The position numbers and the translations under genes were made by a program. DNA of 39,600 nucleotides from CAZUMH01 sp964621645. GTDB lineage: Bacteria > Zhuqueibacterota > QNDG01 > JAGLOF01. This document shows, in pieces, positions 32,599-39,600 of this stretch (the stretch's first letter is position 1; the number at the start of each line of letters is the position of its first letter). Location of the stretch: contig CAZUMH010000021.1 in the NCBI GenBank assembly GCA_964621645.1, forward strand, positions 1 to 39,600. Reading direction: 5' to 3'. Below the pieces are notes generated by a model. It saw only the letters and a program-made list of their open reading frames with translations. It was not told the origin of the DNA and made no database searches.

Positions 32599-34263
32599 AT
32601 GGATAGGAATACGATAATCGGGCTTGTTCTAATTGGGGTGATTTTGCTGGCGATGCCCTGGTACATGAAGAAGTTTACCAAGCAGGAGCCGGTTAAGAAT
32701 AATGAAGTTGTCGAAGAGAGTGCTCCCCAGGAGAGGGCTGTACCCCAGGATCAAACCATGAGTAAATCTTTACCGGCTCCTGCGAATGAACGGATCCGGG
32801 AAAACGTAATGACGCGGATGGAAAATGCGATCAAAGCTGACACAGTGATAGTCGAAACGGATCTATTTCGCGGAACATTCTCTTCTGCGGGAGGAGGAAC
32901 GATTATCAGCTGGAAGCTGAGAAAGCACTTCACGGGAGACAAGACTAAAAATGAGGCCGTGGAGCTCATTCCGGAACCGGCACAGGGTGATTTGGGGATA
33001 TCGTTTGAATCTGACAAGATAGACCTGAGCGATGTCGTGTTTACTAAAGTGCAGGACAATGCTGATTTTGCAGCGGCCAATGACACTATGCGGCAGATTA
33101 GCTACAGGGCTGAAATGAGCGGCGGCGGCAGGGTTGAGAAGCAGTTTACTTTCTTCCGGAACAGCTACAACTTTGATCTGGCGGTAAGTCTGTCGGGATT
33201 CGAAACCCAGGATTACTATGTAGCCTGGGAGAGCGGTGTCGCCCCCACAGAAGAAAATGTGAAATACGATGCCCGCTATCTGGAAGCCTATGCCATGCAG
33301 GGCGGTGAAATATTGAAGACAAAAGACGTTAAAGACGTTTCTTCTGAGGGCAGCACGGACTGGGCGGCGGTGAGAAATAAATATTTCATGGTGGCGGCCA
33401 TTCCAACGGGCGAGAAGGGAACGGGAGCTATTTTGGGCGGTGAAAAGACCACCCTGACCAGCCCTTTTGGTGAAGAGGTAAGCTGGAAAAAGATGAAGTT
33501 CAAGCTGGCCCTGGCGGTGGAAAGCGCCGCCCGACAGACGGATCATGTTACTCTGTACCTGGGCCCCATGGATTATGAAGAGTTTGCTAATCTTAACGTT
33601 GGATTGCGGAAGGTGATGAATTTTGGGTGGGCGTTCATCAGACCCATTAGCATCGGCTTTTATTATGTCCTCCGGTTCCTCTACGGCATACTGGGCAGCT
33701 ATGGCTGGGCTATCATCATTTTTGCTATCATGATAAAGATTGTTCTCTATCCGCTCACCCATAAAAGCTACCAGTCGATGAAAGCCATGCAGGAACTGGC
33801 GCCAAAGATCGAAGCGATGAAAAGCAAATACAAAGACGACCCCCAACGGTTGAACCAGGAGACGATGAAACTCTACAAGAAACATGGAGTCAATCCCATG
33901 GGGGGATGTCTGCCCATGCTGCTGCAGATGCCGGTGCTTTTCGCCTTGTTCAATCTTTTCCGGACAACCATCATGCTGCGGCAAGCGGAGTTCCTTATGA
34001 TCAAAGATCTTTCCGCACCGGACCATATTATTGGATCAGTCAATCTACTGCCGATTTTAATGGGGATTACCATGATCGTACAGCAACGACTGACCATGAA
34101 GGATCCAAAGCAGAAAGCCATGGCGTATATGATGCCGATATTCTTCCTTTTCATCTTTTATAATTTTTCGGCAGGGCTGAATTTATATTATCTGATTTTT
34201 AATTTATTGACCATAGCCCAGGAGATGTTTTTGAAACAACGAAAGCAACCTGAGGAAGAGTGA
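32599..34263 (+). CDS. yidC: Membrane protein insertase YidC
   Basis: A 554-residue insertase/chaperone for inner-membrane proteins. N-terminal membrane segment 'IIGLVLIGVILLAMPWYM', then a charged linker and a periplasmic beta domain to about residue 320, then the conserved five-segment core with 'YGWAIIIFAIMIKIVLYPLT', the cytoplasmic helical hairpin 'PKIEAMKSKYKDDPQRLNQE' and 'HGVNPMGGCLPMLLQMPVLF'. The long form with a periplasmic domain is that of diderm bacteria. Starts 25 bp after yidD; a terminator follows, so this unit ends here. Confidence 0.97.
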   Translation: MDRNTIIGLVLIGVILLAMPWYMKKFTKQEPVKNNEVVEESAPQERAVPQDQTMSKSLPAPANERIRENVMTRMENAIKADTVIVETDLFRGTFSSAGGGTIISWKLRKHFTGDKTKNEAVELIPEPAQGDLGISFESDKIDLSDVVFTKVQDNADFAAANDTMRQISYRAEMSGGGRVEKQFTFFRNSYNFDLAVSLSGFETQDYYVAWESGVAPTEENVKYDARYLEAYAMQGGEILKTKDVKDVSSEGSTDWAAVRNKYFMVAAIPTGEKGTGAILGGEKTTLTSPFGEEVSWKKMKFKLALAVESAARQTDHVTLYLGPMDYEEFANLNVGLRKVMNFGWAFIRPISIGFYYVLRFLYGILGSYGWAIIIFAIMIKIVLYPLTHKSYQSMKAMQELAPKIEAMKSKYKDDPQRLNQETMKLYKKHGVNPMGGCLPMLLQMPVLFALFNLFRTTIMLRQAEFLMIKDLSAPDHIIGSVNLLPILMGITMIVQQRLTMKDPKQKAMAYMMPIFFLFIFYNFSAGLNLYYLIFNLLTIAQEMFLKQRKQPEEE

Positions 34264-34290
34264 TGTAGCCGGGCCGAGCACTTAATAAAG

Positions 34291-34328
34291 ACCCCACCCC
34301 GGAAGTGTTCGGTTTGGTGGGGTTTTTT
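34291..34328 (+). terminator. Terminator of the rpmH-yidC operon
   Basis: ACCCCACC at 34291-34298 pairs with GGTGGGGT at 34316-34323, with further pairing in the loop (CCGGAA/TTCGG), followed by TTTTTT at 34323-34328. It lies 28 bp after the yidC stop. Confidence 0.9.
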
Positions 34329-34367
34329 ATTTTGAAGAGGGAGACAGAAAGGAAAACAGTTAATCTT

Positions 34368-34383
34368 ATAATAATATTATTAT
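34368..34383. repeat. AT palindrome upstream of mnmE
   Basis: A perfect 16-bp palindrome ATAATAATATTATTAT containing TATAAT at 34367-34372, about 43 nt before the mnmE ATG. It could include the -10 of the mnmE promoter; no -35 stands out. Low-complexity AT makes the palindrome weak evidence. Confidence 0.35.
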
Positions 34384-34414
34384 GAAAATAAACGGTCATT
34401 ACTCTAATTGATAT

Positions 34415-35803
34415 ATGAAGCAATCTTTTGATATTGACACCATTGTTGCTGTTGCCACACCTCCGGGAGAGGGCGGTATAGCGATCATACGGATAAGCGG
34501 TCCTGAATCTTTCAGGATAGTATCTGCGGTTTTCCACGGAACAGGACCGGTTTCTTCCCTACAAAGACGGTACGCCAACCTGGGACTTATCAAAAGAAAC
34601 GACTTGGTGATAGATGAAGTGATCCTCACTCTTTTTCCTCATCCTGAATCATACACCGGGGAGGATGTGGCGGAGATCAGCTGCCACGGCGGCACCTATG
34701 TCAGCCGGACTATTCTGGATCTTGTGGTGGAAAAGGGGGCGAGAATAGCAGAACCCGGAGAGTTTACCAAGCGTGCCTTTCTGAATGGAAGGATGGATCT
34801 CGCTCAGGCGGAAGCTGTCGCTGATCTGATCCGGGCCAAGACGGAAGCATCACGACGGGTTTCATTCTCTACCCTGCAGGGCCGCATGTCCGATATCATC
34901 AGAAGGATTCGACAGGAGTTAATTGATACCTGTTCTTATATGGAGCTGGAATTAGACTTCAGCGAAGAAGACATTTTGATTTCTACCAATGAGAAAGCGA
35001 GAGAGGCGATCAATAAAGCGCTGACGGACATCGAGAAGCTGATAGGCGGTTTTTCCAGGGGAAGAGTGTGTCGTGACGGGGTGCGTCTGGTAATCGTCGG
35101 TAAAACAAATGTGGGAAAATCCAGTATTTTGAATGTCCTTCTGGAACGGGAGAGAGCCATCGTTACCCATATTCCGGGGACGACCCGTGATCTCCTGGAA
35201 GAGATTATCGATGTCGAAGGTATCTGTTTTATCGTGACCGATACGGCGGGTATCCGGCAGACATCGGACCCGATCGAAAAGGAAGGAGTGCGCCTTTCCC
35301 GGCAGGCACTGGCAGAGAGTGATGTCATCCTCCTGGTTCTCGACGGAAGCAACCCGCTCGACAAAGACGACGTCACTCTTCTGGAAATGCTGAAAAAGGA
35401 GCAAAGGCCTGTTGTTATCGCGATAAATAAAAAGGATCTTGGTAAAGTGCTCCAGGAAAAGGATGTTCGGTCCAGGTTGGCGGAAAGCGATGTCTTGTAT
35501 GTGTCCGCGCTGCAGGAAGAGGGCATCTCTGCCTTAATCCAAGTCCTCAAGAAAAAGGTGCTGCGGGACGGACTTCCATCATCGGGGGAAGCGTTGATCA
35601 CGCAGGTGAGACAGTATCAGGCGCTTGCCCGGGCCAGGAAAAGTATCATACAGGCCAGAGAAACGTTGAACCAGGGACTATCCGAAGAATTTGTGGCGAT
35701 GGATGTCAGAGCTGGTCTCGACGCACTGGGTGAGATTACAGGCGAAATAGTAACCGATGAAGTATTGAACAATATCTTTTCCCGGTTTTGTGTAGGGAAA
35801 TAG
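34415..35803 (+). CDS. mnmE: tRNA modification GTPase MnmE
   Basis: A 462-residue GTPase that with MnmG makes the 5-carboxymethylaminomethyl group on the wobble uridine of some tRNAs. The N-terminal folate-binding domain has 'DTIVAVATPPGEGGIAIIRI' and 'EPGEFTKRAFLNGRMDLAQA'. The G domain shows G1 GKTNVGKS at 229-236, 'PGTTRD' at 254-259, DTAG at 276-279 and NKKD near 340. It ends FCVGK, the conserved C-terminal catalytic Cys motif (usually FCIGK). The ATG lacks a clear ribosome-binding site. The stop abuts the first parS site. Confidence 0.97.
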   Translation: MKQSFDIDTIVAVATPPGEGGIAIIRISGPESFRIVSAVFHGTGPVSSLQRRYANLGLIKRNDLVIDEVILTLFPHPESYTGEDVAEISCHGGTYVSRTILDLVVEKGARIAEPGEFTKRAFLNGRMDLAQAEAVADLIRAKTEASRRVSFSTLQGRMSDIIRRIRQELIDTCSYMELELDFSEEDILISTNEKAREAINKALTDIEKLIGGFSRGRVCRDGVRLVIVGKTNVGKSSILNVLLERERAIVTHIPGTTRDLLEEIIDVEGICFIVTDTAGIRQTSDPIEKEGVRLSRQALAESDVILLVLDGSNPLDKDDVTLLEMLKKEQRPVVIAINKKDLGKVLQEKDVRSRLAESDVLYVSALQEEGISALIQVLKKKVLRDGLPSSGEALITQVRQYQALARARKSIIQARETLNQGLSEEFVAMDVRAGLDALGEITGEIVTDEVLNNIFSRFCVGK

Positions 35804-35819
35804 TGTTCCACGTGGAACG
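35804..35819. promoter_or_regulatory. parS site 1 (ParB binding)
   Basis: The 14-bp perfect palindrome GTTCCACGTGGAAC sits at 35805-35818 inside TGTTCCACGTGGAACG. This matches the widely conserved ParB/Spo0J parS consensus, in the variant with C/G at the fourth position. It begins directly after the mnmE stop codon. Confidence 0.88.
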
Positions 35820-35826
35820 GAGAAGT

Positions 35827-35985
35827 ATGTCCGAGAGTGACGCCCGTGAAGGGTTCCACGTGGAACAGTCTCCGTTTTTCAGGGAGATGTCCCGGGTCTC
35901 GATAGAATCGAAAAGCAGGCAATTATTGGAACTGTACAGACTGCTGACAGCAGGATTGATCTATGTCCAGAAAATACGATTATGA
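35827..35985 (+). CDS. Possible small ORF spanning parS site 2
   Basis: A 52-codon frame, ATG at 35827 to TGA at 35985, with GGAG four bases before the ATG. It ends inside mnmG (23-bp overlap) and fills the otherwise empty mnmE-mnmG gap. 'GFHVEQSP' is simply the parS palindrome read as codons. The rest, 'RVSIESKSRQLLELYRLLTA', could form an amphipathic helix. I recognise no family. It may be only non-coding DNA constrained by parS; the close spacing to neighbours and possible translational coupling to mnmG are the points in its favour. Confidence 0.3.
   Translation: MSESDAREGFHVEQSPFFREMSRVSIESKSRQLLELYRLLTAGLIYVQKIRL
35852..35867. promoter_or_regulatory. parS site 2 (ParB binding)
   Basis: The same palindrome GTTCCACGTGGAAC at 35853-35866, within GGTTCCACGTGGAACA. 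Its centre is 48 bp from that of the first site. Two exact copies of a 14-bp palindrome in a 160-bp gap are not chance. Confidence 0.88.
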
Positions 35986-37852
35986 TGTCATAGTGGTTGG
36001 TGGGGGACATGCCGGGTGTGAGGCGGCTCTGGCCTGCGCTCGCATGGGAGGGAAGGTGCTCCTGACTACCATGAATATCACAACACTGGCCCAAATGTCC
36101 TGCAATCCCGCAATAGGTGGCACGGCCAAGGGGAACATGGTCAGAGAGATAGATGCCCTCGGGGGAGAGATGGGTAAGATCGCTGACCGGACCGGTATTC
36201 AATTCCGGATGTTGAATCGCTCAAAAGGTCCGGCAGTCTGGTCTCCCCGGGCGCAGGCGGACCGGCAGGCTTACTCTCAGGTGATGCGCCGGGTTATTGA
36301 AGAGCAGGAACATCTGGAGATTTTCCAGACGATGGTCGTCTCTCTTCTTGTTAATTCTGGCAGTGTTCAGGGAGTAGTTACAGAGACGGGAAGACAGATT
36401 ACATCTGGAGCCGTAGTGCTTACCTGTGGAACCTTTCTCAACGGTTTGATCCATATCGGATTGAAGAGCTTTCCAGCCGGAAGGGCCGGCGAATTTCCCG
36501 CCCGCGGGATTACAGAACAACTGGTTTCGCTGGGATTCTCGGCCGGCCGTTTGAAGACGGGAACTCCACCTCGAATCGATGGCGGCACGATTGAGTACGG
36601 TGGGCTGGAAATGCAGCCGGGCGACGATCCGCCTCAGCCTTTCTCGTTCGATACCGGTGAACTGCAGGTTGATCAAATGCCGGTATGGCTTACCTTCACA
36701 AATACTAAAACCCACGCGGTGTTGAGAGAGGGACTGGATCGGTCTCCCCTTTATACCGGCCTTATCAAGGGTGTGGGGCCGCGCTACTGTCCCTCTATTG
36801 AGGATAAAATAGTCCGCTTCGAAGATAAGGAAAGACACCAGATATTTCTGGAACCTGAAGGCAGGAATACGCAGGAAGTCTACGTGAACGGGCTGGCGAC
36901 CAGCCTGCCGGAGGATATTCAGGCCCGGGCCTTGCATACCATACCGGGTCTGGGGGAGGCCTCAATTACCCGTCTTGGTTACGCCATCGAGTATGACTTC
37001 TTTCCTCCCACCCAGATAAAATCAAACCTGGAGAGCAAACGCCTCAACGGCCTCTTCTTTGCCGGACAGGTAAACGGCACCTCCGGATATGAAGAAGCGG
37101 CAGCCCAGGGATTGATGGCCGGGATCAATGCAATGCTGTTTTTGTCCAACCGAACTCCATTCCTGCTTGATCGTTCGGAAGCCTATATCGGAGTGCTCAT
37201 TGATGATCTGGTGACCAAGGGAACGGAAGAACCCTACCGCATGTTCACTTCCAGGGCGGAATACAGGCTCCTCCTGCGCCAGGATAACGCCGACCTGAGG
37301 TTAAGAAAGTACGGACATTCCCTGGGACTGGTTTCAAAAGAGTCTTACCAGCGATTGCTTGAAAAGCAGCGAACCATTAAGGCACTGATGCATCGATTGA
37401 AGACGGTAAAAGTCGAACCAGGTAAAGTGAATACTCTTCTGGAACGAGCCCGTACCAGTTCGATTACCGAGAAGCAGTCTTTAGCACGCCTGATCAAGCG
37501 TCCTCAGATCCACCTGCAGGATCTGACAGAATTGGAGTGTGTGGCCAGCCTCCTGGCTCCTCTCGGTGACCTTCGTCGGGCGGTTGTCGAACAGGCAGAG
37601 ATAGAGATCAAGTATGAGGGGTATTTTCAACGGCAAAAGGACCAGGTCTCCCGGTTTAAAAAGACGGAGCAGAAACTGATCCCGCAAGAGTTCGATTATA
37701 ATGCCCTGAAGACTCTGTCTACGGAAGCACGGGAAAAACTAAACCGTATCCGTCCCCGCTCACTGGGACAGGCTTCCCGCATTTCCGGTGTTTCGCCGGC
37801 AGACATCGCCATCATCAGTGTGTTTCTGGAAAGGAGAAAAGGTGGATCATGA
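35963..37852 (+). CDS. mnmG: tRNA uridine-5-carboxymethylaminomethyl modification enzyme MnmG
   Basis: A 629-residue FAD enzyme, partner of MnmE. The FAD motif GGGHAGCE is at 13-20. Long conserved blocks follow: 'MSCNPAIGGTAKGNMVREID', 'NRSKGPAVWSPRAQADR', 'GTFLNGLIHIG', 'RLKTGTPPRIDG' and 'GYEEAAAQGLMAGINA'. The C-terminal helical domain that docks MnmE ('EFDYNALKTLSTEAREKLNR', 'GVSPADIAII') is present. The ATG has an AGGA 8 nt upstream. It ends by overlapping rsmG (ATGA). Confidence 0.98.
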   Translation: MSRKYDYDVIVVGGGHAGCEAALACARMGGKVLLTTMNITTLAQMSCNPAIGGTAKGNMVREIDALGGEMGKIADRTGIQFRMLNRSKGPAVWSPRAQADRQAYSQVMRRVIEEQEHLEIFQTMVVSLLVNSGSVQGVVTETGRQITSGAVVLTCGTFLNGLIHIGLKSFPAGRAGEFPARGITEQLVSLGFSAGRLKTGTPPRIDGGTIEYGGLEMQPGDDPPQPFSFDTGELQVDQMPVWLTFTNTKTHAVLREGLDRSPLYTGLIKGVGPRYCPSIEDKIVRFEDKERHQIFLEPEGRNTQEVYVNGLATSLPEDIQARALHTIPGLGEASITRLGYAIEYDFFPPTQIKSNLESKRLNGLFFAGQVNGTSGYEEAAAQGLMAGINAMLFLSNRTPFLLDRSEAYIGVLIDDLVTKGTEEPYRMFTSRAEYRLLLRQDNADLRLRKYGHSLGLVSKESYQRLLEKQRTIKALMHRLKTVKVEPGKVNTLLERARTSSITEKQSLARLIKRPQIHLQDLTELECVASLLAPLGDLRRAVVEQAEIEIKYEGYFQRQKDQVSRFKKTEQKLIPQEFDYNALKTLSTEAREKLNRIRPRSLGQASRISGVSPADIAIISVFLERRKGGS

Positions 37853-38532
37853 GTGAGGAGGTGTCCCTGCTACGCAACGCTTTTAAGAGGAGCGGGCTCA
37901 CGGTGAGTGAGCAAAACTATCGGCGTTTCATCCGTTACCATGAATTGCTTCTGGATTGGAACAAACGGATGAATCTTATCTCTCCTGAGGATGAAAAGAG
38001 GATAGTCCATCGCCATTTTCTGGAATCGGCAGGTCTGGTTCTTGCCTATGATTTTCCCGATAAAGGCATGATCATGGATATTGGTACCGGCGCTGGTTTC
38101 CCAGGAGTGCCCCTGTGGCTGGTAAGAAATGACCTGTCTGTTATCTTGGTTGAGTCAAAAGCAAAAAGAGTTCGTTTTTTAAAGACGGTTAAGAGAGAGT
38201 TGGAACTGGAGGGAGTATCGATCCTGGAGGGACGGGTTGAGTCTCTGCTTGCGGAGAGAAGAAACTATTGCGATGTTATCATTGCCCGGGCTGTTACGGA
38301 TTTGAGAACACTGGCTGTCTGGGCCGAACCTCATATCAATCCGAAAGGAGGCACACTGCTGGTTATCAAGGGTCCCAATCCCGAAAAAGAGATACTCGTT
38401 CTGAAAAAAAAGGCGCCGGATTTGGGTGGCCTGGATATTAAGGTCGAGAAATATGATCCCTTTAGCATCAGCTTGAGGGACCGGACTTCGACGCTGGTAG
38501 TAATAAAATTCGCCCATAGTAATATAAATTAA
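37849..38532 (+). CDS. rsmG: 16S rRNA (guanine527-N7)-methyltransferase
   Basis: A 227-residue SAM-dependent enzyme (also called GidB) that methylates G527 of 16S rRNA; loss gives low-level streptomycin resistance in several bacteria. The SAM motif 'DIGTGAGFPGVPLWLV' is at 77-92 and 'HFLESAGL' precedes it. The start overlaps the mnmG stop by four bases. In many genomes parA and parB follow; here mfd follows after 20 bp. Confidence 0.96.
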   Translation: MSEEVSLLRNAFKRSGLTVSEQNYRRFIRYHELLLDWNKRMNLISPEDEKRIVHRHFLESAGLVLAYDFPDKGMIMDIGTGAGFPGVPLWLVRNDLSVILVESKAKRVRFLKTVKRELELEGVSILEGRVESLLAERRNYCDVIIARAVTDLRTLAVWAEPHINPKGGTLLVIKGPNPEKEILVLKKKAPDLGGLDIKVEKYDPFSISLRDRTSTLVVIKFAHSNIN

Positions 38533-38552
38533 TATAATTATTGGCTGATGTA

Positions 38553-39600
38553 ATGCCCGCCGATCTGGAAAAAATCCTCTCCCGCTATCTTGAATCAGTC
38601 CCTGTCATTGACAAGATGTCTGAAAAGAAGGAGCTTGCTCTCCAGGGATTAACAGGTTCGCTTCGCACTCTTTTTCTCCTGCACCTACGAAAACAATCAG
38701 GGCGGTCTATGTTGGTATGTGTCCCCGAACGTGAGGATGCAGAACTTCTTCTTGATGAAATAGAGGCCCTAGATCCTCGCTCTTGCCCTCAGTTTTTTCC
38801 CGGCGGCCGGGATCCTTTGGAAAGCCCCTTAACCCTCAATCCCGTCCGTTCTGGCCTGCAGATGCGATCCTTACGGGAAATGATTAACCGGTGCACCGGA
38901 ATAATAGTCGTCACTCCTCATGGACTGGCGCAGCCCGTTCCCTCCCCGAATGTCATTAAAAAGAAACTAATAACCGTGAGACAAGGAGCGACATTTAATC
39001 TTTCCGACCTTGTCGAAATCCTGATTGATTACGGCTACACCAGGGAAATAGTGGCAGAGCGGGCAGGCGAGATTTCTTTAAGAGGCGGCATTCTCGATAT
39101 CTTTCCGTTTACCGGGGAAGAACCCCATCGAATTGAGTTTTTCGGCAACGAGGTCGAATCCATGCGTATCTATGATCCGGAAACGCAGCTTTCGACAGAA
39201 AAGGGAGAGCGCCTGGATATCCTTCCTTCGCCCTTGATGTGGCGGGACATGGATGGTACAATTGTTGATTACCTTCCCAGGGGGGCGGTACTATTTTTTC
39301 AGGATCCCGGTGTAATAGAGGGAGAGATCAAGCGACTTTCTGAGAGCGGTGAAAAGCTCCGTCCCTTCCGGGAGTGTGCCGGCCGGGGGAACGAATTCGG
39401 GAAACTGTATTATTACTCCTTTTCGGCTCCCAAGGACGCAATTGATGTCGGTGGAAAAATTGCGCCGCTTCTGGGGAAGACAGCGGGCCAGATGAGAGAA
39501 ACCCTCCAAAAGCAGGCTCTTGCTGGCAAAACATCCATAATAACAGCCAGAAGTGAGGATCAGGTCAGACGCATCAAACATTTTCTCGACCTGGAGGATG
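38553..39600 (+). CDS. mfd: Transcription-repair coupling factor Mfd, partial (N-terminal third)
   Basis: An open frame from ATG at 38553 runs off the right edge (349 codons, no stop). The visible part is the UvrB-homology module that binds UvrA: 'ELALQGLTGSLRTLFLLHL' and 'FPGGRDPLESPLTLNP' near the N-terminus and 'DYGYTREIVAERAGEISLRG' with 'GILDIFPF' and 'IEFFGNEVESMRIYDPETQ', the most conserved block of the Mfd/UvrB N-terminus. The rest of the protein (RNA polymerase interaction domain and helicase) lies outside the window. Full proteins are near 1100 residues. No clear ribosome-binding site; rsmG ends 20 bp upstream, so it is probably co-transcribed. Confidence 0.92.
   Translation, partial: MPADLEKILSRYLESVPVIDKMSEKKELALQGLTGSLRTLFLLHLRKQSGRSMLVCVPEREDAELLLDEIEALDPRSCPQFFPGGRDPLESPLTLNPVRSGLQMRSLREMINRCTGIIVVTPHGLAQPVPSPNVIKKKLITVRQGATFNLSDLVEILIDYGYTREIVAERAGEISLRGGILDIFPFTGEEPHRIEFFGNEVESMRIYDPETQLSTEKGERLDILPSPLMWRDMDGTIVDYLPRGAVLFFQDPGVIEGEIKRLSESGEKLRPFRECAGRGNEFGKLYYYSFSAPKDAIDVGGKIAPLLGKTAGQMRETLQKQALAGKTSIITARSEDQVRRIKHFLDLED

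Noticed and set aside
32863..34026. 387-codon minus-strand frame
   Set aside because: Antisense to yidC, whose motifs are unmistakable.

Overview
The window is chromosomal DNA from around a bacterial replication origin, with no phage, transposon, CRISPR or plasmid signature. The host is a diderm: it has lptF, lptG and yidC. A 2075-residue SprA/Sov-type outer-membrane protein points to the Fibrobacteres-Chlorobi-Bacteroidetes (FCB) superphylum or a related candidate phylum. I cannot name the lineage more precisely. Start codons are mixed (ATG, GTG, TTG).

Layout: every gene from 1 to 29.1 kb is on the minus strand, and every gene from 29.35 kb to the end is on the plus strand. From 10.1 kb leftward run dnaA, dnaN, dciA, gyrB, gyrA, archease, an unrecognised acidic protein and a FecR-domain protein cut by the window edge. 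recF is absent from its usual place after dnaN. DnaA-box clusters lie in the dnaA promoter, in the first codons of dnaA and in the dnaA-dnaN gap, so oriC most likely spans about 8.2-10.1 kb.

To the right, ppdK (10.3-13.1 kb) is a self-contained unit with its own promoter and terminator. Next is a tightly packed nine-gene operon (13.2-22.7 kb) with a good promoter at 22.72-22.75 kb and a terminator at 13.2 kb. In transcription order it holds two separate genes matching the two halves of animal/plant lysine-ketoglutarate reductase/saccharopine dehydrogenase, then rsmI, a CDP-alcohol phosphatidyltransferase, panD, inositol-3-phosphate synthase, a MATE transporter, tmk and an S41 protease. The phosphatidyltransferase-synthase pair suggests inositol phospholipid synthesis. 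The SprA-like gene fills 22.85-29.1 kb.

On the plus strand come lptF-lptG, then rpmH-rnpA-yidD-yidC, then mnmE-mnmG-rsmG and the start of mfd. Two palindromic parS (ParB-binding) sites, 48 bp apart centre to centre, lie between mnmE and mnmG. The common bacterial order rsmG-mnmG-mnmE-yidC-rnpA-rpmH / dnaA-dnaN-gyrB is therefore kept on both sides but split by about 22 kb between dnaA and rpmH. If replication starts at dnaA, the minus-strand block from 10.3 to 29.1 kb is transcribed head-on to the rightward fork. The most distinctive finds are the split AASS-like lysine catabolic pair, the inositol-lipid module, the twin parS and the head-on block. I saw no clearly new defence or mobile system.
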